A stretch of 64,000 bases of DNA from Promicromonospora sp. Populi (GTDB lineage: Bacteria; Actinomycetota; Actinomycetes; Actinomycetales; Cellulomonadaceae). Location of the stretch: NCBI RefSeq assembly GCF_041081105.1, contig NZ_CP163528.1, positions 4,712,001 through 4,776,000 of the forward strand, written 5' to 3'. The notes beneath the pieces were generated by a model. It was not told where the DNA came from. It ran no database searches and saw only the letters and a list, made by a program, of their open reading frames with translations. Below, piece after piece: positions 59,593 through 64,000 of the stretch (the stretch's first letter is position 1; the number at the start of each line of letters is the position of its first letter). The position numbers and the translations under genes are program-made.

Positions 59593-60558
59593 ATGACCCG
59601 CGTTCGACCCACCTGGCCCGACCTGCCCGCCCACGTCCGCGACGCCGTCGTCGCAAAGCTGGGCGGTCCGGTCACGTCCTGGGCGTCGCACGACGGCGGG
59701 TACTCGCCGGGCTGGGCGCTCACGCTGGAGTCGCCGTCGGGCGGTGTGTTCATCAAGGTCGCCTCGACCGAATACGAGGTGTCGGCTCGCCTGCACCGCG
59801 AGGAGGCGGCACGCGCCGGCGCGCTGCCCGACGGCGTCCCCGCGCCCGCGTTCCGGTGGATCCTGGAGCTGCCCGACCCCGAGGTGGCGGACCGCGCGTG
59901 GGTGGTCATCGCGGCCGACGCCGTCCACGGGCGGGCGGCCCGGACCGAGCCGTGGGACCTGGCCGACCTCGACCGCCTCCAGCACCTCGCCCGCCGCATC
60001 GCGGAGCACGAGGTCCGGCCCGACGGTGTGTTCCCCGCCTTCAACGACGAGGTCCGGCCGGAGGCCGCCCTGCTGGCTGACGCCAGGCCCGCGGGCCTGG
60101 TGACCTACGACCCCTGGCTCGTGGCGAACCTCGACCGGATCGCGAAGATCGCTGCCCCCGAGCGGCAGTTCGAGGCGTTTGCAGGCCCGCACCTGGTGCA
60201 CGCCGACCTGCGGGCTGACAACGCGCTCGTCGTCCGGCGGCCTGGTGGGGCCGAGGAAGCGGTGGCCGTGGACTGGCCGTATGCCTCGCACGGCGCGTCG
60301 TTCGTGGACCAGACCGGCATGCTGCCGGCCGTGCGCGCCGCGGGCGGGCCCACCCCGCAGGAGGTCCTGGACCGGACGCCCCTGCCGGCCGACGCCGACC
60401 CCGAGGCGGTCACCGTCTATGTGGCGGTGCTGACCGCCTACTTCGCGCACAACTCGCTGCTCGATCCGCCGCCCGGCATCCCGCACCTGCGGGCGTTCCA
60501 GCGGGTCCAGGCCGAGGCGTGCATCCCGTGGCTGCGCGAGCGCGTCGAGGGTCGTTAA
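59593..60558 (+). CDS. Aminoglycoside phosphotransferase (APH)-family kinase
   Basis: 321 aa from ATG 59593. The APH fold is shown by GGYSPGWALTLESPSGGVFIKVAS (nucleotide loop and Lys), the catalytic loop LVHADLRADNALVV (HxDxxxxN) and AVDWPYASHG in place of the DFG-like motif. Members phosphorylate antibiotics or small metabolites; no specific substrate can be read. Ends 75 bases before metG. Confidence 0.88.
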   Translation: MTRVRPTWPDLPAHVRDAVVAKLGGPVTSWASHDGGYSPGWALTLESPSGGVFIKVASTEYEVSARLHREEAARAGALPDGVPAPAFRWILELPDPEVADRAWVVIAADAVHGRAARTEPWDLADLDRLQHLARRIAEHEVRPDGVFPAFNDEVRPEAALLADARPAGLVTYDPWLVANLDRIAKIAAPERQFEAFAGPHLVHADLRADNALVVRRPGGAEEAVAVDWPYASHGASFVDQTGMLPAVRAAGGPTPQEVLDRTPLPADADPEAVTVYVAVLTAYFAHNSLLDPPPGIPHLRAFQRVQAEACIPWLRERVEGR

Positions 60559-60633
60559 GTAGACCTAGGCTTGGACGACGGCGCGCTCCGCGTCGCCGTC
60601 GGACCCAGAACCTACAAATTGGAGCATCCAGCG

Positions 60634-62355
60634 ATGGCTCGCCACCTTGTCACCAGTGCGCTTCCGTATATCAACGGCATCAAGCACCTGGGGAACATGG
60701 TCGGGTCGATGCTCCCGGCCGACGTCTACGCGCGCTACCTGCGCCAGCGCGGCCACGACGTGCTGTACATCTGCGCCACGGACGAGCACGGCACGCCGGC
60801 CGAGCTGGCGGCGGCCGCGGCGGGGCTGCCGGTAGCGGAGTTCTGCGCGCAGGCCCACGAGACGCAGAAGAAGATCTACGAGGGCTTCGGGCTCTCGTTC
60901 GACCACTTCGGGCGCAGCTCGTCGCCGCAGAACGCGGAGACCACCCAGCACTTCGCGCGGCGCCTCCAGGAGAACGGCTTCATCGAGGAGCGCGCGATCC
61001 GGCAGGTGTACTCGCCGGTCGACGGCCGGTTCCTGCCCGACCGCTACGTCGAGGGCACGTGCCCGCACTGCGGCTACGACCGGGCGCGCGGCGACCAGTG
61101 CGAGAACTGCACCCGCGTGCTGGACCCGACGGACCTGATCGACCCCCGTTCGGCGATCAGCGGCTCCACCGACCTGGAGGTGCGCGAGACCAAGCACCTG
61201 TTCCTGCTCCAGTCGAAGCTGCAGGGCGAGGTCGAGGCGTGGATCGACAAGAACGGCACGGACTGGCCGCTGCTGTCGACGTCGATCGCACGCAAGTGGC
61301 TCGCCGAGGGCCTGCACGACCGCGCGATCACGCGCGACCTGGAGTGGGGCGTGCCGGTCCCGGCCGACACGTGGCCCGAGCTCGCGGCCGAGGGCAAGGT
61401 CTTCTACGTCTGGTTCGACGCCCCGATCGAGTACATCGGCGCCACCCAGGAATGGGCCGACGCCGGCTCGGGCGCCGGTGCGGCCCGGGACTGGAAGTCC
61501 TGGTGGTACCAGGCCGACGACGTCCGCTACACGCAGTTCATGGCCAAGGACAACGTCCCGTTCCACACGGTGATGTTCCCCGCCACGCAGCTCGGCGTCC
61601 GCGAGCCGTGGACGATGGTCGACTACGTCAAGGGCTTCAGCTGGCTCACCTACTACGGCGGCAAGTTCTCGACGTCGCAGAAGCGGGGCATCTTCACCGA
61701 CGCCGCGCTGGAGATCCTGCCGGCCGACTACTGGCGCTACTTCCTCGTCGCGAACGCACCCGAGTCCGACGACTCCTCGTTCACCTGGGAGCACTTCGCC
61801 GGGACGGTGAACAAGGACCTGGCCGACACGCTCGGCAACTTCGTCAACCGGGTCCTGACGTTCTCCGCCAAGCGGTTCGGCGACGCCGTCCCGGCGGGCG
61901 GCGAGCCGGGTGCGGCCGAGGAGAAGCTCGGTGCGGAGGTGGCCCGGCTCCTCGCGGAGCTCGAGGAGCACATGGAGGCCCTGCAGTACCGCAAGGCCGC
62001 GAATGCCCTGCGCGCCCTGTGGTCGGCCGGCAACGCCTACCTGGTCGAGAAGGAGCCGTGGAAGCAGGTCAAGGTTGATCCCGACGCCGCGGCGGTCTCG
62101 CTGCGCACCGCGATGAACCTGATCCACCTGTATGCGGTGGTCTCGGAGCCGTTCATCCCGGAGACGGCCGCGACACTCCGGGGGGTCTTCGCGCTGGAGG
62201 ACGACGCCGCGACCTGGGTCACCCCGGAGGGCGCGATGTCGCTCTCCGCCGTTCCCGCCGGTACGACCTTCTCGGTCCCCCCGGTCCTCTTTGCCAAGAT
62301 CACTGACGAGGACCTGGAGGAGTACCGCACCCGCTTCGGCGCCGCTGAGGCCTAG
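60634..62355 (+). CDS. metG: Methionyl-tRNA synthetase
   Basis: 573 aa from ATG 60634. HIGH-type motif in [12 protein letters not shown] (residues 10-21), [12 protein letters not shown], zinc knuckle [26 protein letters not shown], and KMSKS variant [13 protein letters not shown]. The anticodon domain has [13 protein letters not shown] [22 protein letters not shown]. No C-terminal tRNA-binding (EMAP) extension. Charges tRNA-Met. The last four bases overlap the convergent sufE-type gene. Confidence 0.96.
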   Translation: MARHLVTSALPYINGIKHLGNMVGSMLPADVYARYLRQRGHDVLYICATDEHGTPAELAAAAAGLPVAEFCAQAHETQKKIYEGFGLSFDHFGRSSSPQNAETTQHFARRLQENGFIEERAIRQVYSPVDGRFLPDRYVEGTCPHCGYDRARGDQCENCTRVLDPTDLIDPRSAISGSTDLEVRETKHLFLLQSKLQGEVEAWIDKNGTDWPLLSTSIARKWLAEGLHDRAITRDLEWGVPVPADTWPELAAEGKVFYVWFDAPIEYIGATQEWADAGSGAGAARDWKSWWYQADDVRYTQFMAKDNVPFHTVMFPATQLGVREPWTMVDYVKGFSWLTYYGGKFSTSQKRGIFTDAALEILPADYWRYFLVANAPESDDSSFTWEHFAGTVNKDLADTLGNFVNRVLTFSAKRFGDAVPAGGEPGAAEEKLGAEVARLLAELEEHMEALQYRKAANALRALWSAGNAYLVEKEPWKQVKVDPDAAAVSLRTAMNLIHLYAVVSEPFIPETAATLRGVFALEDDAATWVTPEGAMSLSAVPAGTTFSVPPVLFAKITDEDLEEYRTRFGAAEA

Positions 62356-62807
62356 ACCTGGGCCGCCGCCAGCTGCTCCCGGACCTGGCGCTTGGCGCGG
62401 GCCAGCATGCCCGCCATGCCGTTCAGGCGTAGCAGGCTGACCACCTTGGTCAGGCCGAGCTGCAGCGGGAAGTCCTCCGGCACGTCCAGCACCTGCTGCG
62501 CCGTGAGTCCGGTCAGGCCCTGTGCCAGGATCGACGCGAAGCCGCGCGTGGTGGGCGCCTCCTCCGGGGCGGTCGCGTAGAAGGCGACCACTCCGGCGTC
62601 GTCCACCTCGGCGAAGGCGTAGACGGGGGACTGGCACTCCTGGACCCGTTCCAGCCGCTCCGGCGCGTCCGCGTACCTGGCGGGCAGCGGCGGCAGCTCT
62701 TGCGACACCTCCAGCAGGAGCTGGAGGCGGTCGCGCTCGGGCGTCTCCAGGAAGGCTTCCCGCAGCTCGGCGAGGGCTTCGGGCAGGTCGACGTCGTTGG
62801 TGCTCAT
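62352..62807 (-). CDS. SufE-family cysteine desulfurase sulfur acceptor
   Basis: 151 aa. The sulfur-accepting Cys58 lies in [29 protein letters not shown] and [25 protein letters not shown] with the C-terminal [20 protein letters not shown] are characteristic. It takes persulfide sulfur from a SufS-type desulfurase for Fe-S cluster assembly. No suf genes are adjacent. Confidence 0.93.
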   Translation of the reverse strand: MSTNDVDLPEALAELREAFLETPERDRLQLLLEVSQELPPLPARYADAPERLERVQECQSPVYAFAEVDDAGVVAFYATAPEEAPTTRGFASILAQGLTGLTAQQVLDVPEDFPLQLGLTKVVSLLRLNGMAGMLARAKRQVREQLAAAQV

Positions 62808-62888
62808 CTCTTCATCCTGCCACCGCTCGTCGTCCGGCCGGGTAGATCGCGCCGAGCTCCTCGCGGGTCTGGTAGGTGCCGATCCCGG

Positions 62889-64000
62889 TCAGGACAGCCG
62901 ACGGTCCAGCACCCCCAGGTGGGCCCAGGCCCGCGCCGCCTGCGGCCCGCCCGGCGGCGTCAGCCGCGCCAGGCGCGTCCACGCCGCGTGGTCGTCGGCA
63001 CCCTCGTCGCGTGCGGTCCACTGCTCGACGGCGGACGCGTCGTCGCAGGCGTGCACCGCCTCGCGGACCTCGGCCGCTACCTCCTCGCGCAGCCGCTCCA
63101 CACCCGGTGCGACCGACCGGCGCAGCAGCGGCTCGGCGTAGGCCGTCAGCGCGCCGCGCACGTCGCTGCGGCCAAGCCGGGATCGCACGGTGTCGACGTC
63201 GGACGAGAGCGGGCGCGCGAGCCGGTAGGGCCGCGACCCGGCGAGCAGCGGGCCACCCAGGACGCCGTCGGCCACCCTGCGCAGGCGGGAGATCTCCGCG
63301 CGCACCGCCACGAGCGACAGGTCGCCGGGGTGCAGCAGCACGGCGAGCTCCTCCGCGCCGAGCCCGCGGGGGTGCTCGGCGAGCAGCAGCAGGATCTCGG
63401 CGTGCCGCAGGGAGATCCGCCGCTCGCGCAGGGTGGGCGTGCCGAGCACCCGGAGGTCGGGGGTGCGGTCGGGCGCGCCGACACCCAGACCCAGGTCCAC
63501 GTCGAGGCCACCCGCCCAGGCCGGGCGGCCGCCGTCGGACTCCCGGAGCCGTGCGGCGGTGCGTGCGGCGAGCTCGCGCTCGACCATCGCGACGGTTGCC
63601 CGCACCAGCGCGAGGGCGACGTGGAAGCCGGCGGCGCTGCCGCCGGTGAGGTCGAGGACGCCGATGATCCCGCCCGCCGGGTCGTGCACCGGGGCCGCGG
63701 TGCAGCTCAGCCGCTGGACCGGGCGCGCGAAGTGCTCGGCCCCGAGCACCTGGACCGGAGCCCGCGTGGCGAGGGCCGTTCCGGGCGCATTGGTGCCCAC
63801 GGACTCCTCGCGCCAGACCGCGCCCTCGACGAACCCGACGTGGTCCACCGCGGAGCGCACCGGTCCCCGGCCCTCTATCCACAGGAGACGGCCGATGTCG
63901 TCCGACACCGCGATCACCAGGTCGTCGCTCGTGGCACCGCCCACCAGGTCGCGCACGAGGGGCATCGCGATGGCGAGCGGGTGGTTGCGTCGGTAGTCGT
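62889..64000 (-). CDS. GAF-domain transcriptional regulator, 5' partial
   Basis: The frame is open to the right edge (DYRRNHPLAIAMPLVRDLVG is seen), so the ATG at 63965 is internal. The N-terminal part is a GAF sensor of the AcoR type (VIAVSDDIGRLLWIEGRGPV, EGAVWREESVGTNAPGTAL, GIIGVLDLTGG). The middle has a winged-helix-like SLRHAEILLLLAEHPRGLGAEELAVLLHPGDL, and the C-terminus a helical region. No sigma-54 AAA+ module. Such proteins often regulate aldehyde or alcohol dehydrogenases, which may lie to the right. Confidence 0.85.
   Translation of the reverse strand, partial: DYRRNHPLAIAMPLVRDLVGGATSDDLVIAVSDDIGRLLWIEGRGPVRSAVDHVGFVEGAVWREESVGTNAPGTALATRAPVQVLGAEHFARPVQRLSCTAAPVHDPAGGIIGVLDLTGGSAAGFHVALALVRATVAMVERELAARTAARLRESDGGRPAWAGGLDVDLGLGVGAPDRTPDLRVLGTPTLRERRISLRHAEILLLLAEHPRGLGAEELAVLLHPGDLSLVAVRAEISRLRRVADGVLGGPLLAGSRPYRLARPLSSDVDTVRSRLGRSDVRGALTAYAEPLLRRSVAPGVERLREEVAAEVREAVHACDDASAVEQWTARDEGADDHAAWTRLARLTPPGGPQAARAWAHLGVLDRRLS

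Noticed and set aside
60565..62637. 690-codon minus-strand open frame opposite metG
   Set aside because: Antisense of a well-conserved synthetase; no motif of its own.
62808..62888. Coding remnant (GIGTYQTREELGAIYPAG) between sufE and the GAF regulator
   Set aside because: Too short, no start codon or known family; it may be chance.

Overview
This is a gene-dense chromosomal window from a very high-GC actinobacterium. Strongly third-position-GC coding, a mycothiol-type DinB/TIGR03086 protein, a DUF222/HNH (13E12-type) protein, a secreted GH16 glucanase with a ricin-type lectin domain and an HspR-type operator all fit the Actinomycetes. The glucanase and overall flavour suggest Micrococcales (Promicromonosporaceae or Cellulomonadaceae), but that placement is inference. 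I see no rRNA, tRNA, CRISPR array, insertion sequence or prophage.

Layout. 1-6174: NmrA-like oxidoreductase end, isochorismatase-like hydrolase, two AraC-type regulators, DUF1304, an MFS exporter, DedA and an AsnC/Lrp regulator. 6262-8222: dimethylargininase and ornithine cyclodeaminase. 8235-8390: three tandem stem-loops. 8398-17767: a ROK repressor (frameshifted) with an M81 peptidase, divergent from a Dpp-type ABC transporter and a ROK sugar kinase, which together look like a glycopeptide or muropeptide uptake and processing locus. 17856-21385: GH16 glucanase, Hsp20 under an HspR (HAIR) operator, an S66 LD-carboxypeptidase and a VOC protein. 21428-22100: an MNT antitoxin with a decayed HEPN toxin. 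22193-29041: XdhC, MoeA, MoaE and MoaA (molybdenum cofactor), interspersed with a DUF1918/DUF1876 fusion, an unknown protein and a GT4 glycosyltransferase with an unusual repetitive tail. 29195-31554: a DUF222/HNH gene with a decayed copy of its own 3' end. 31851-33463: ferric-reductase-like flavoprotein plus a 47-aa partner.

33496-39373 is the most interesting part: an aromatic-ammonia-lyase-fold gene lacking the MIO tripeptide (and frameshifted), divergent from an IclR regulator that is translationally coupled to a complete OpuC/EgtUV-type quaternary-amine ABC transporter. I propose uptake and elimination of a trimethylammonium betaine such as ergothioneine. 39402-42810: universal stress protein and an SPFH/GYF - zinc-ribbon - TFIIB-zinc-finger cassette. 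42914-43823: LLM flavin oxidoreductase behind a near-ideal MerR/SoxR-type promoter. 43919-51981: complete kdpFABCDE potassium system with kdpD frameshifted, followed by a KdpD-like DUF4118/GAF protein without a kinase. 53059-57569: MarR/TIGR03086 pair, membrane proteins with PepSY and DUF5134, and a BlaI-type repressor. 57716-64000: CxCxCP mini-protein, methyltransferase, APH-like kinase, metG, sufE and a GAF regulator running off the window.

Two window-wide patterns stand out: long palindromes or stem-loop arrays at gene ends, and an unusual number of short tandem duplications inside and between genes. Three single-base frameshifts, all in GC-rich runs, may be real or sequencing errors.
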